DNA from: Spartobacteria bacterium UBA695
GTDB lineage: Bacteria > Verrucomicrobiota > Verrucomicrobiia > Chthoniobacterales > Chthoniobacteraceae
Direction of reading: 5' to 3'
DNA length: 64,000 nucleotides
Assembly: GCA_002298145.1 (NCBI GenBank)
Contig: DBMP01000006.1
Coordinates: 124,001-188,000 of the forward strand
This document shows positions 9,127-18,064 of the stretch, in pieces (position 1 is the first letter of the stretch; each line of letters opens with the position of its first letter). The notes beneath the pieces are model-generated. The model had not been told where the DNA came from and did not search any database. It worked only from the letters and a program-made list of their open reading frames with translations. The position numbers and the translations under genes are program-made.

Positions 9127-10251
9127 TTAGGCGCTTTGTGGCACCACTTCTTCCCAGCGCTTGGTGGGGATGTTGAGCGCCTCGCCCACGGGAGCGTAGG
9201 TCAGGACGCCGTCGCAAACGTTGAGGCCCTTGGCGAGCGCTTCGTCTTCGCGCAGGGCGGCGACCCAACCCTTGCCCGCCAGCTTCGCCGCGTAGGGCAG
9301 CGTAGCGTTGGTCAGTGCAAGAGTGGAGGTGCGGGCGACGGCTCCAGGCATGTTGCCCACGGCATAGTGAATGACGCCGTCGATCGTGTAGACGGGGTCG
9401 CTGTGCTTGGTGGCGTGCGAGGTCTCGAAGCAGCCGCCTTGGTCGATGGCGACGTCCACGAGCACCGAACCGCGCTTCATCAGTTTGAGGTGTTCGCGGG
9501 TGACGAGCTTCGGAGCCTTCGCCCCGGGGATGAGCACCGCGCCGATGACGACGTCGGCTTCGCGCAGCAGCTCGCGGATGGTGAGCGGGCTCGACATGAC
9601 AAGCTTGCAGTTGGCGGGCAGCACGTCGCTCAAATAACGCAGGCGCTCAAGGTTGGCGTCAATCAGCGTGACATCAGCACCGAGGCCGCAGGCCATCTTG
9701 GCCGCGTTGGTGCCGACGATGCCGCCGCCGATGACAAGCACCTTGGCCGGTTCCACGCCGGGAACGCCGCCGAGGAGCACACCGCGCCCGCCCTCGATCA
9801 TTTCCAAATACTTCGCGCCCTCCTGCACGGCCATGCGCCCGGCCACTTCGCTCATCGGTTGGAGGAGCGGCAGGCGGCGATCGGCGGTTTGGATGGTTTC
9901 GTAGGCAATGGCGATACACCCGCTGGCCATGAGAGCCCGGGTTTGCGGCTCATCAGCGGCGAGGTGGAGGTAGGTGAAGACGATCTGGCCCTTGCGCAGG
10001 TAGCAATACTCGGCGGGCATGATCTCCTTAACGTGCATCACCATTTCCGAGCGGGCGTAAATTTCGGCAGGCGTCGCTACCAGTTCGGCACCGGCCGCCT
10101 GGTATTCTTCGTCCGCGAAGCCAGAACCGATTCCAGCCGCCTTTTCAACGAGCAGCTTGTGCCCCTGGCTCACCAGCACATCAACCCCACTCGGGGTCAG
10201 GGCAACGCGGTTTTCTTCGGCTTTGATTTCTTTGAGAACTCCAATGATCAT
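9127..10251 (-). CDS. ald: Alanine dehydrogenase
   Basis: Catalyses reversible NAD-dependent oxidative deamination of L-alanine to pyruvate and ammonium. The 374-residue length is normal. The N-terminus (MIIGVLKEIKAEENRVALTP) holds the conserved Arg of the family. MHVKEI and FTYLHLAAD carry the substrate-binding Lys and catalytic His, and VLVIGGGIVGTNAAKMACGL is the NAD-binding glycine loop. VDVAIDQGGCFETS and HYAVGNMPGAVARTST are also diagnostic. It is the first gene of a five-gene minus-strand run and probably regenerates pyruvate for the aminotransferase while releasing ammonium. No Shine-Dalgarno sequence is seen before the ATG. Confidence 0.96.
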   Translation of the reverse strand: MIIGVLKEIKAEENRVALTPSGVDVLVSQGHKLLVEKAAGIGSGFADEEYQAAGAELVATPAEIYARSEMVMHVKEIMPAEYCYLRKGQIVFTYLHLAADEPQTRALMASGCIAIAYETIQTADRRLPLLQPMSEVAGRMAVQEGAKYLEMIEGGRGVLLGGVPGVEPAKVLVIGGGIVGTNAAKMACGLGADVTLIDANLERLRYLSDVLPANCKLVMSSPLTIRELLREADVVIGAVLIPGAKAPKLVTREHLKLMKRGSVLVDVAIDQGGCFETSHATKHSDPVYTIDGVIHYAVGNMPGAVARTSTLALTNATLPYAAKLAGKGWVAALREDEALAKGLNVCDGVLTYAPVGEALNIPTKRWEEVVPQSA

Positions 10252-11000
10252 ATCTATAAATAGTTTTTAGTTTTGGTATTGTTTATACGGACTGAAAAAG
10301 ACAACACACCTCACACGCCGATTCGCGACAGGCACGGGATGGCCCAAGGCAAAAGATGGTATTTTACCGATTGGGTTCCGCTGTGAATGCGGATCGGTGA
10401 ATAGAGAATGTGGAACGGGCACGGAATCGCGCCCAGGAAGGAACTCGCCGCTGGCGGTCTATGATATAAACTCGGTCTGGCAGGACCGGATGATGACTGA
10501 AAATATCGTGAACTTCATCTCGAGCCAACCTGTTAGCAAGCCTCATGCCACGGAGCAGCAATGTGTTTAGCTTTCGGCAAAAATCAGGACAAAGACTCGA
10601 TCAATCACTTGTTAAGGTGAAAGCGACGCTAGATTTTAGCAAATGATAAAAAGTCGAATACGCTGCTCTCCTAGAGCTCATTGAGAAAAATTAGCCAACT
10701 GAATGTATGACATTGATCACGGTGTGCATCGCAGGACATCAGCCATTTCAGGAACCTACTTGGACAACGGGAACGAAGGATGGCGTTCTCAGCATCCAAA
10801 TACGCAATCTTTACAGAAGGATAGACCGGGTCAGGTGGACAAGGAATACCAGCGGCGGCTGCTGGCGGCTTACAATGGCCAGCCGATCCTGGACATCAGG
10901 AATTCGACCGGGAAGGCGACCTTGAAGATCAAAGAGGCATCAGTGAATCGGACCATTTTGCTAGTGAAAAACAGAGGCCCCACGGACAATCCACATGCAT
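10252..11000. other. Long intergenic region between ald and the glycosidase operon
   Basis: About 750 bases, more A/T-rich than the flanking genes. It should contain the ald promoter; a TATAAA-like element is present about 40 bases upstream of the ald start on the minus strand but has no good -35 partner. Two weak open frames occur: one on the minus strand at 10364-10561 (65 aa) and one on the plus strand at 10703-11032 (109 aa) that runs into the 3' end of the glycosidase gene. Neither shows a known domain. The second could be a gene remnant. Confidence 0.4.
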
Positions 11001-12461
11001 TCAGAACGGTTCAGAAACAGCATTTCCGATAGCGGGAACGACTGATTTTACGGGGCGCTTCGACTCTGGAAATTCGCGCTTTGTGATCGAAGCAATGAGC
11101 ACGTTGTCAAGATCGCCCTCCAGCACCCATGGCCGCGCTCCCTTTAAAATAAGACTGAAGGTTGGGAGATCATTTCCTGCACCCTTCACAAAGCTACGCC
11201 GGAGCGACCCGTAACCCAAATGGCAAGTGTTCACTTCAGGACAGGCGGATTCGACGTTTGTAAAAGTGATCTGCGCATCCTCATCCGGGGATTCGCTCCA
11301 TGCGGCCAACACAATTTTGCCATCGGCCTTTTTGTATTTCATGACCCAAACATGGGGATCCTTTGCGTCCAGGCGCTCCACCCAGGTTGCATCTTTAAGA
11401 TAATGAGTGAGGTCTCTGTAGACGAAATAGGAAAGCTTCGGGGTGAAGTCATGTCTGACCATTCCAAAGTTATTCTCGCAGTCGGAAGGGTTCCACCCGT
11501 CGTCGCGGAAATCATACCACCAGAGTCCCTTGATGTAATCAAAGGAGATGGCTAGCAAGTATAGTTTGGCCATGGAGTCGGCAGAGCTTTCCTCGGAAGA
11601 TCCATTGGGAGCGATGTGCGTTGGCCAACCGATCTCGGTGGCGTATAGCGGAAAGGGCTTTCCGCCGTTTGCCTCACGAAGCATCTTGTCGACGTTCTGC
11701 ATCCTCTGATACCAATCCGTCTCCAACGTCTGTTTGGGATTGCTGTAAATATAGGTGTGCAGCGAAACCGCATCGCAGTGATTCAGCATCCCAAGTTTGA
11801 GGCTCTTTTCGAGAAAGGCGTCTCCGCTGCAAATGGAGGTGGATATCACCACTATGGACGGGTCGATCGCCTTGATCTTGGGATACACCACGGCGAGCAG
11901 TTTCGCATAGCTTTCAGCATCGCCGTGTCCCTTTCCGCTCATGCCGCAACCGCCGTCCCACTCATTCCACACTTGAACGTATTTTACCTTTCCCTTGAGG
12001 TTTCTTACGACCGCCTCCGCGTAGCGGGCGAACCCCGCCACCGCTTCCTCGGATCTCGGGAAAGCGCCGTTTTCATACAATTGGTTGCTGTAATCGAGAA
12101 TGCAAACGGTGGTCATTCCGTAAGCACGACAACGCTCAATGTAGTTCCCAAACGAATCTGGTACCGTGACTTTTCCTTTCGTTGTCTCGCAGTCTTTCCA
12201 TTGAAAATCGTCCCGGTTGGACATCACTCCGGCCTGGCTCAACTCGCTCAGAGAATCAGGATCTGAATTCTGATGGGTGCCCATGCCAAAGATGAAATGT
12301 CGCTCGTAGTTATCGGAATCTTTTAAACCCACCAGCGAACCGTTTTGAGCTAGGTTTCCATCGGCGGCGTGACCGAGCATTGGGCAAAATGCCACCAAAG
12401 ACGCCAATAAAAACGTCCGGAAGTTTTCGGCAATTGTCGTATAGCCAATAGGGGCTTTCAT
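11001..12461 (-). CDS. Secreted glycoside hydrolase, clan GH-A-like (beta/alpha)8 enzyme
   Basis: A 486-residue exported enzyme. The N-terminus has a signal peptide (hydrophobic TFLLASLVAFCPMLGHA, cleavage near residue 32). A retaining clan GH-A mechanism is suggested by two glutamates: a putative acid/base in VQVWNEWDGG (Glu167) and a putative nucleophile in LYATEIGWPT (Glu276). LWWYDFRDDG follows at the end of the barrel, and the last ~100 residues form a beta domain. The pattern is closest to GH39/GH5-like enzymes, but family and substrate are not certain. I prefer the ATG at 12461 over a TTG seven codons upstream. It begins 40 bases after the large glycosidase gene and is probably co-transcribed with it. 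Confidence 0.8.
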   Translation of the reverse strand: MKAPIGYTTIAENFRTFLLASLVAFCPMLGHAADGNLAQNGSLVGLKDSDNYERHFIFGMGTHQNSDPDSLSELSQAGVMSNRDDFQWKDCETTKGKVTVPDSFGNYIERCRAYGMTTVCILDYSNQLYENGAFPRSEEAVAGFARYAEAVVRNLKGKVKYVQVWNEWDGGCGMSGKGHGDAESYAKLLAVVYPKIKAIDPSIVVISTSICSGDAFLEKSLKLGMLNHCDAVSLHTYIYSNPKQTLETDWYQRMQNVDKMLREANGGKPFPLYATEIGWPTHIAPNGSSEESSADSMAKLYLLAISFDYIKGLWWYDFRDDGWNPSDCENNFGMVRHDFTPKLSYFVYRDLTHYLKDATWVERLDAKDPHVWVMKYKKADGKIVLAAWSESPDEDAQITFTNVESACPEVNTCHLGYGSLRRSFVKGAGNDLPTFSLILKGARPWVLEGDLDNVLIASITKREFPESKRPVKSVVPAIGNAVSEPF

Positions 12462-12501
12462 AGGATGATATAGTGATAACAAAAGCAGGTGATCGAGCGG
12501 T

Positions 12502-15500
12502 TTATTTTACGAGGAAGCTGCTCAACGAAACAGGGGCTGTCTCGAGTTCAAAAACCAGGCACCCACTCTCGATTTTGGAGGGAACATTTTTCCCGGAAAC
12601 AAGATCAGCGACGACTTCCTTGCCGGTCCAGGAGCCGGGAATACTCAATGCGTAGTGAGCCGGATCGTAACCCTTGTGCACCACTTCCAAATATACGCCA
12701 TTCTTGGTATCGTAACGCCGCACGCGAAGGTCAGGCTCGGCGCTGCTGGAGGGATTTTCCACAACCTTGCCTGGAGACGCAGGCAGCGCGAGAAAGGCTT
12801 GGGCGAACTTGCGGTGCATGTCGAGAAAGCCCTGGCCATAGGTGTAGGTTGTCTCGGTTAAGATGAAGGGATCGCCGTGAAAGACCGACAGCACTTGTTC
12901 GGCCATGGCAAAATCATGGCCGCCCGTCGCCATTTCGCTGGATTCATAATTATCTCCCTGCACGTTTGAGCGCGCCTTTTCCTCGTAATTATACATTTTT
13001 GAAAGGGCCAGATTATCCCCAGTCCGGAAGACGTTGACATATTCAGAATTATCCGCAAGGTAGTGGAAGTTGATCGCCCCAAGCAGCCCGAAATCGGGCA
13101 TTCCGGAATAAAGTTCCGCATGTAATTTATAATCCACGGGCTTCCCTTCGCGCACCATGGCGGCATAGTCCGCCGGAGCAAATTTGGCCTGAAAGGCCTC
13201 GGCCCGTTTGTAGTAATCGATGCTGGTGTCGACATTGTAAAAGTCGGTGTAGTCCTGGGGCGTCTTTGAATAACTACCAAGTTCCCAGCCGTCGACATCC
13301 CAATTGTAATAAAGCATCTTCAGGTCGGGGCGATAGTTTTTGAGATCGGTGAGGATCGAACGGTGAAAGTCACGCCGCTTCGCCTGCCACCATCCCTCAT
13401 AAGCCTTGCTGGCAGGACCCGAGCTGGCCCATTTCGCCAGAGCCGCGTCGTTAAGATCCGGAGGAATCGCCGTTTTGGTTTCGCTGGCAAACATTTCAAC
13501 GTCGTAACGGCTATAGCTAATGGGAAGCCGGTCGCTCCGGATTCGAAATAAAATGCCGGCGATCTGCGGATTTTTCCCAACAAAATCTCCGATCACTTGT
13601 TTGGTAATGGTGGAAAACTCCTTGGCGACCATCGGCCGCAGCAAATCAGCGCACCAGGTCGCAAAACGATTGGGCTTGGCCGGGCCACCTTCAGGCCCGA
13701 TCGCCCGCTGGTCCTTCGGAATATCCTCCGTGCCGGTGTATTCGAGCCGCGGGAAGATCTTCATTCCGGCCTCGCGCGTCGCATCAAGATAGATTTCGTA
13801 GGGGCTTACATCCGTGTCGGGGAGAGGCTCGCGCACGCCCTGTACTGGACGAATATTCATGCCGGTGACATGCCAGAATCCAAGCGAACCCCACTTTAGA
13901 ATTGAAGGCGCAATGGCGTTGTATCCCGAGAATCGCGCATGAGCCACCACGTCTTTTGCGATAGCCTCGGGCTCCCGTTCCCAGTCGGCCATGAAAATCC
14001 GTTGAGGCAGCCCTTCGGGCAAGCGCACTTTGGGGTTGTACGCCGCCAAATCGGAAATCTCGTAGAGACGGATCTGGCTCACCGCGCTACCCGCGGAGTA
14101 TTGGGGAACGTAGGCGCGTCCTGTGTCGAAGAAGAAGATCCAAAACCCTTTATCCACGGGCACGGTTCGGCTGCCGCCGCTGCCATAGGTCAGTTGATCC
14201 GGCTTCACGAGCAGATCGTAAAAATCATATTTTTGACGCAGCGGATAGTTATCGAAAACATCCGTGGTGGAGACCCCGGTCTTGAATCCGAGGCCTTGAT
14301 AATTCCGGCCTGCGTCGACATTGATCGGGCAGTAGCGGGTCTTGTCTTCGGGGTATTCGATGCGAACCACGTAGGCTTTGTTCGGGTCGATGATCCCGCG
14401 CCCAAGCCGATAGGCGAACCACTCGTTATTGGTAGCCTCACGGTATTTGCGGCCTTGAAATTCATTCACGCGAATCCCCTCTTGCCAGGTGGCATACGCG
14501 CGGCGGCCGACCCAGCCCGCACGGACGCCTCCTTCTTTGTAGGGATGTTCTTGAGAACCCGCATCGACACCGGCATCCACCACGTCAACCAGCTTCAAAC
14601 GGCCGTAGGGAGTCTCCTCCCACTGCTCGGGCAGGTTGGGTGCGGCGTATTGGTCACGAGAGGCCAGGGAAAGAGCCATACCCCGTTCCGCGCCTGCGAA
14701 TACTACAGTTCCTTCAGCGGATAGCACCTGCACGTGGGAGTCGAATCCTTCCGAAAAGTAAAGCCGCCGGGACTCTTCGCTGGTGAGAGAAACGACCGCC
14801 TCCATATAGGGCTGGTCGGTGGCTTTCAGCGCCGTTTCTCCACGTGCGATGACCCGCGAAAAACAATCGCCGAGTTCGTAGGCGATTTTGAGATTCTGGC
14901 CCGAGATGCAGATTTTGGGGATGTGGAAAATGAAGTTGTATTTTTTTCGCCCCGGCAGTGGACCCGGATCGAAAGAAGCGGGCAAGACCGACTTGGCACC
15001 GGAACCGGTCTCGCGAAGTTCCGTCCATACCGGCAGCGGTTTGACATCAAAGGGACCAACGAGCAGGCCCCCTGTGTTGGATTTGTTATCCTCGACGCGA
15101 ACACTCAACGTATTAAGAGCCCCTGCGTGCCATGCTTCCGCCGGAACCTTGAAGTCGAGCTTCTTGTCCGCTTTTGTGGTACGGCCCAACGATTTGCCGT
15201 TCAGAAAGACTTCCGCATGATTGAAGTGATCGGTCACTTTACCAAGGCGCAAGCGCAGCGGCAGTCCCGTCCACTCCGCCGGAACGAAGAGCTGCTGGCG
15301 ATACCAAGCGACCCCATCGTATTTTTGACCTTGGCGCTGCCAGGAGATGCCTGCAACCATCGGCAGCCAGGCGGAGTCGTCGAATTCAGGATTTTGCCAC
15401 CCCGCAGTGAAGCCCTTATTTTCAGGATCAGTCGAAAATCGCCAGATCCCATCCAGCGGGAGGTTTACTTTGTTGGCATTGGGGAAGCGGCCCACCGCAA

Positions 15501-16605
15501 AGTTGGCAAATCGGATTTCGCCCGGGCGCTGCAATTCGTGATCGCGGTAGCCGAGCGAAAAGCCGCGGACGGTATTCGCGTCCGGCATGAAGTTGATGCT
15601 GCCCGGAGTCTGGATGACAAACTCGGAATACGGAAGTACTACGGTAGTCCACCCGCCAGGTTTGACACGGAAAGACGCGCCATATCCAGCGGTCCCTTTC
15701 TTCCATAGATAGTTGCCGCCATTGAGATAAAGGCGCATTTCCCCCTCGGTGTCATTGGTTTGGCAGTCGAACCGGATATAGTCACAATGCCGCGAATCCC
15801 AGACGGAGCCGATGACCGACGGCGGCAGAGTGCAATTCACAAACTCGCCGTTGGCATTCGGGAAACGCACGCCAAACCCCAGGGCGTCCGATCCCGCCGA
15901 CGGCCCGGCGCGGACCTGGAGGTCGGGGCGTGTATCCGAAGTTCCCTCGTCGCGCCAGCCCAGCGTCCAGCTCTTGCCGATTTTCGCGGCCAGATCCTTG
16001 GTCACCTCCAAAGGGAGGAGGGCCGGGGTGGAATCAGCGTCCGCAGCTTTCACGGGAATAAAAGGCCCCGGCTTCAGAATATTGGCTGCGCCTGCCCCGA
16101 ATCCGCCGTCCCCATAGTCATTGGTTACTTCGATCGCCACGACATTCGGTTCCCCCCACTTGATCGCGTCCGCCGGGATCGCATACACGCGAGGGTTCTG
16201 GAAGTCCGCTTTGCCAAGAGCGCCAATCTTGCGGCCATTCCAGAAGGTGCGGTCGCAATCGTCCACCGCTGGAAGTTGGATCATCAGCGGTTGACCCGAC
16301 CAACTTGCGGGAATCGTCACCACGCGGCGGTACCACATCTTTCCCAGATCGGACCGCTTGCCCGGGACCTGCTCAACGGCCCAGGCGCTATCATCAAATT
16401 CCGGCTTCGCCCATCCGGAAGCCTCACCATTCTTCTGGGAATCAATAGCGAACTTCCAAGGGCCATCGAGTTTAATGGTGGAGGGCTCTGGCAGAGGCGC
16501 CCCCGCCAGACTCATGCCACTCAACGCAAAGAGGAAAGCTGAAGCAAGCCCAGCACAGAGCGCGGCATGGTGGCGTAATCGATGGAGTTGTCGATCAATA
16601 CTCAT
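12502..16605 (-). CDS. Very large secreted glycosidase-like protein with two GH2-type sugar-binding domains
   Basis: A 1367-residue exported protein. The signal peptide ends near GMSLAGA. Two separate jelly-roll domains of the glycoside hydrolase 2 sugar-binding type follow. The first starts at LDGPWKFAIDS and the second about 330 residues later at LDGIWRFSTDP; each carries the EFDDSAW motif and a FLNGKSLG/FWNGRKIG strand. The last ~500 residues look like a TIM-barrel module (RIFMADWEREPEAIAKDV, MKIFPRLEYTG, LKMLYYNWDVDGWEL) followed by a beta domain. No catalytic pair could be assigned with confidence. I start it at the ATG at 16605, since the frame extends far upstream over the divergent regulator. 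Regulation by that LacI protein is likely. Confidence 0.8.
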   Translation of the reverse strand: MSIDRQLHRLRHHAALCAGLASAFLFALSGMSLAGAPLPEPSTIKLDGPWKFAIDSQKNGEASGWAKPEFDDSAWAVEQVPGKRSDLGKMWYRRVVTIPASWSGQPLMIQLPAVDDCDRTFWNGRKIGALGKADFQNPRVYAIPADAIKWGEPNVVAIEVTNDYGDGGFGAGAANILKPGPFIPVKAADADSTPALLPLEVTKDLAAKIGKSWTLGWRDEGTSDTRPDLQVRAGPSAGSDALGFGVRFPNANGEFVNCTLPPSVIGSVWDSRHCDYIRFDCQTNDTEGEMRLYLNGGNYLWKKGTAGYGASFRVKPGGWTTVVLPYSEFVIQTPGSINFMPDANTVRGFSLGYRDHELQRPGEIRFANFAVGRFPNANKVNLPLDGIWRFSTDPENKGFTAGWQNPEFDDSAWLPMVAGISWQRQGQKYDGVAWYRQQLFVPAEWTGLPLRLRLGKVTDHFNHAEVFLNGKSLGRTTKADKKLDFKVPAEAWHAGALNTLSVRVEDNKSNTGGLLVGPFDVKPLPVWTELRETGSGAKSVLPASFDPGPLPGRKKYNFIFHIPKICISGQNLKIAYELGDCFSRVIARGETALKATDQPYMEAVVSLTSEESRRLYFSEGFDSHVQVLSAEGTVVFAGAERGMALSLASRDQYAAPNLPEQWEETPYGRLKLVDVVDAGVDAGSQEHPYKEGGVRAGWVGRRAYATWQEGIRVNEFQGRKYREATNNEWFAYRLGRGIIDPNKAYVVRIEYPEDKTRYCPINVDAGRNYQGLGFKTGVSTTDVFDNYPLRQKYDFYDLLVKPDQLTYGSGGSRTVPVDKGFWIFFFDTGRAYVPQYSAGSAVSQIRLYEISDLAAYNPKVRLPEGLPQRIFMADWEREPEAIAKDVVAHARFSGYNAIAPSILKWGSLGFWHVTGMNIRPVQGVREPLPDTDVSPYEIYLDATREAGMKIFPRLEYTGTEDIPKDQRAIGPEGGPAKPNRFATWCADLLRPMVAKEFSTITKQVIGDFVGKNPQIAGILFRIRSDRLPISYSRYDVEMFASETKTAIPPDLNDAALAKWASSGPASKAYEGWWQAKRRDFHRSILTDLKNYRPDLKMLYYNWDVDGWELGSYSKTPQDYTDFYNVDTSIDYYKRAEAFQAKFAPADYAAMVREGKPVDYKLHAELYSGMPDFGLLGAINFHYLADNSEYVNVFRTGDNLALSKMYNYEEKARSNVQGDNYESSEMATGGHDFAMAEQVLSVFHGDPFILTETTYTYGQGFLDMHRKFAQAFLALPASPGKVVENPSSSAEPDLRVRRYDTKNGVYLEVVHKGYDPAHYALSIPGSWTGKEVVADLVSGKNVPSKIESGCLVFELETAPVSLSSFLVK

Positions 16606-16661
16606 GGATGGGGGAAGCGAGGGTTTTCGTTCTTTTAAGCGGAATGCCTGGTTTTCGCGGC

Positions 16662-16671
16662 GGGGGGGGGG
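16662..16671. repeat. Ten-G homopolymer tract in the glycosidase/lacI control region
   Basis: Ten consecutive G on the plus strand, 57 to 66 bases upstream of the large glycosidase start and 65 bases before the lacI start. Tracts of this length are prone to slipped-strand length change. The position could alter promoter spacing or leader structure for the minus-strand operon. Confidence 0.9.
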
Positions 16672-16720
16672 AAAGCAGTGAGAACTTAGCTGTGGCCATA
16701 CCATTCGCAATCGTTTAGGA

Positions 16721-16736
16721 TACCTACACGTAGATA
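16721..16736. promoter_or_regulatory. Candidate LacI-family operator overlapping the regulator start
   Basis: An imperfect palindrome, TACCTACACGTAGATA, with 6 of 8 matching half-site positions, ends on the first base of the lacI ATG. LacI-family proteins bind palindromes of about this size, often close to their own gene. Binding would give autoregulation and could also affect the divergent glycosidase promoter. Confidence 0.4.
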
Positions 16737-17755
16737 TGGATACGCAAACGACCATCCGCGACATCGCTCGGGAATGTGGTTTCCATTTCACCACGGTTGC
16801 GCTGGCCTTGAGAAACTCCAGCAAGGTGGCGGCTTCCACCCGGGACGAAATTCAACGCGTTGCGCAGCGACTGGGTTACAGGCCCAATCCCTTGGTATCC
16901 GCGCTGATGGCGCAGAAGCGTGCCCTCAAAAAACCGGAGTTTTCATCCGTGCTGGCCTATGTATCCTTCGATAGGCGGTCCGATATCTCCAACCCCTCCG
17001 CGTTTGAAATCGAGTACCTCACAGGAGTGCGGCAGAGGGCTCATGAAATGGGCTATCAGGTGGAATCTTTTAATATATATGCTCCTGGGATGAGCGCGAC
17101 GCGTCTGGCCCAGATATTTCGCGCACGAGCCATCTCAGGCTTGCTGCTTGGCCCTTCCAAACAAAGCAAAACCCACCTGCCTTGGCCTCTGCATAGCTAT
17201 ACCGCCGTTGCGCTAGGTTACTCCGTTTCCCGTCCCGCTCTGCACCGGGTCGCCCACAATCATTACCAGGGAAGTTTTCAGGCCTGCCGACATCTCCGCC
17301 GCGCCGGATACCGGAGAATCGGTCTGGTGCTTACTACGTTTATGGACAACCAAATGGACCGACACTGGGCGGCAGGCTACCTAGCTTTTCACGAGCGACT
17401 TCCCTTATCGGCCCGGCCCACCCCTCTCTATCTTCCGGCAAATGAATTCCCTCATGACGTCCTCTCCGCGTGGGTCCAAAAAGAAAAACCGGACGTCATC
17501 CTGACCATGCATATCCAGGTGAAGGACTGGCTGAAAAACAACCTCCGATATCTCCGTAGGCATATTGATGTAGCTGCGCTCGACTATAGCCCGGAGTGGG
17601 GCGACTGCTGCGGTATCTGGCAGAAACCGAAATCCCTGGGAAAAGAAGCAGTTTCGTTCCTCATCAGCCAGATTCAGAACAATCAACACGGTCTGCCAGC
17701 AGTGCCAATCACCCTCATGATCGACGGCGAGTGGCGCGAAGGAATTACTGTGTAG
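16736..17755 (+). CDS. LacI-family transcriptional regulator
   Basis: A 339-residue DNA-binding repressor/activator. The N-terminal helix-turn-helix reads TIRDIARECGFHFTTVALAL, followed by the hinge region RLGYRPNPLVSALMAQKR. That 'NPLVSALMAQ' hinge occurs in many regulators beside glycosidase genes in Verrucomicrobia and Lentisphaerae (from memory). Residues ~65-335 form the periplasmic-binding-protein-like effector domain, with an RAGYRRIGLVL segment. The gene is divergent from the two secreted glycosidases, with 130 bases between starts, so it probably controls them in response to a sugar. The effector is unknown. No clear ribosome binding site is present. Confidence 0.92.
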   Translation: MDTQTTIRDIARECGFHFTTVALALRNSSKVAASTRDEIQRVAQRLGYRPNPLVSALMAQKRALKKPEFSSVLAYVSFDRRSDISNPSAFEIEYLTGVRQRAHEMGYQVESFNIYAPGMSATRLAQIFRARAISGLLLGPSKQSKTHLPWPLHSYTAVALGYSVSRPALHRVAHNHYQGSFQACRHLRRAGYRRIGLVLTTFMDNQMDRHWAAGYLAFHERLPLSARPTPLYLPANEFPHDVLSAWVQKEKPDVILTMHIQVKDWLKNNLRYLRRHIDVAALDYSPEWGDCCGIWQKPKSLGKEAVSFLISQIQNNQHGLPAVPITLMIDGEWREGITV

Positions 17756-18064
17756 CCGTGTATGAAAACCCATGTGGCCCCCCTACCACATGCGCATCAA
17801 AGTCGAAGTCCTCCTTGCGTTTCGACGATCCCGTTGGTCTGCATGATGGGGATACAAAAAAGCCAACGTCCGCGAAAGGATAGAACCTTATCATCCCAAG
17901 AACTACCAAGGGACTATCCACAGACACCTGCGCGGCCGCCATCCCCGCTCCCACAAGCAGGAGATACAAGCGACCAAGCCAGAAATCTATCTCAAATAAA
18001 AAGTAATTCACAAATCTTACGGAAAATTACTGACGACTCGTAACAAGAAAGATAAAAAGCCGGC
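17756..18064. other. Intergenic region with a perfect 7-bp hairpin
   Basis: Between lacI and the next plus-strand gene. A hairpin pairs CATGTGG (17771-17777) with CCACATG (17786-17792) around a C-rich loop just after lacI; it has no T-run. A minus-strand frame at 17745-18011 (88 aa) starts with a hydrophobic stretch, but I have no support for it being expressed. The 3' part is A-rich and probably holds the promoter of the gene at 18065. Confidence 0.4.

Noticed and set aside
10252..10330. Sigma-70 promoter for ald with TATAAA
   Set aside because: A -10-like TATAAA exists, but no acceptable -35 box lies 16-18 bases upstream, so I did not list it as a feature.
10703..11032. Plus-strand 109-codon frame before the glycosidase operon
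   Set aside because: It has some protein-like stretches (LLAAYNGQPILDIRNSTGK) but no recognised family, and it overlaps the end of the real glycosidase gene. It may be a remnant, but I cannot support it.
16605..16839. Longer N-terminus of the large glycosidase gene reaching across lacI
   Set aside because: The extra codons are not family-like, cross the control region and overlap the divergent regulator. A good signal peptide starts at 16605.
17745..18011. Minus-strand 88-codon frame with a hydrophobic start after lacI
   Set aside because: The hydrophobic part could be chance; it has no ribosome binding site, overlaps the end of lacI and contains a hairpin.
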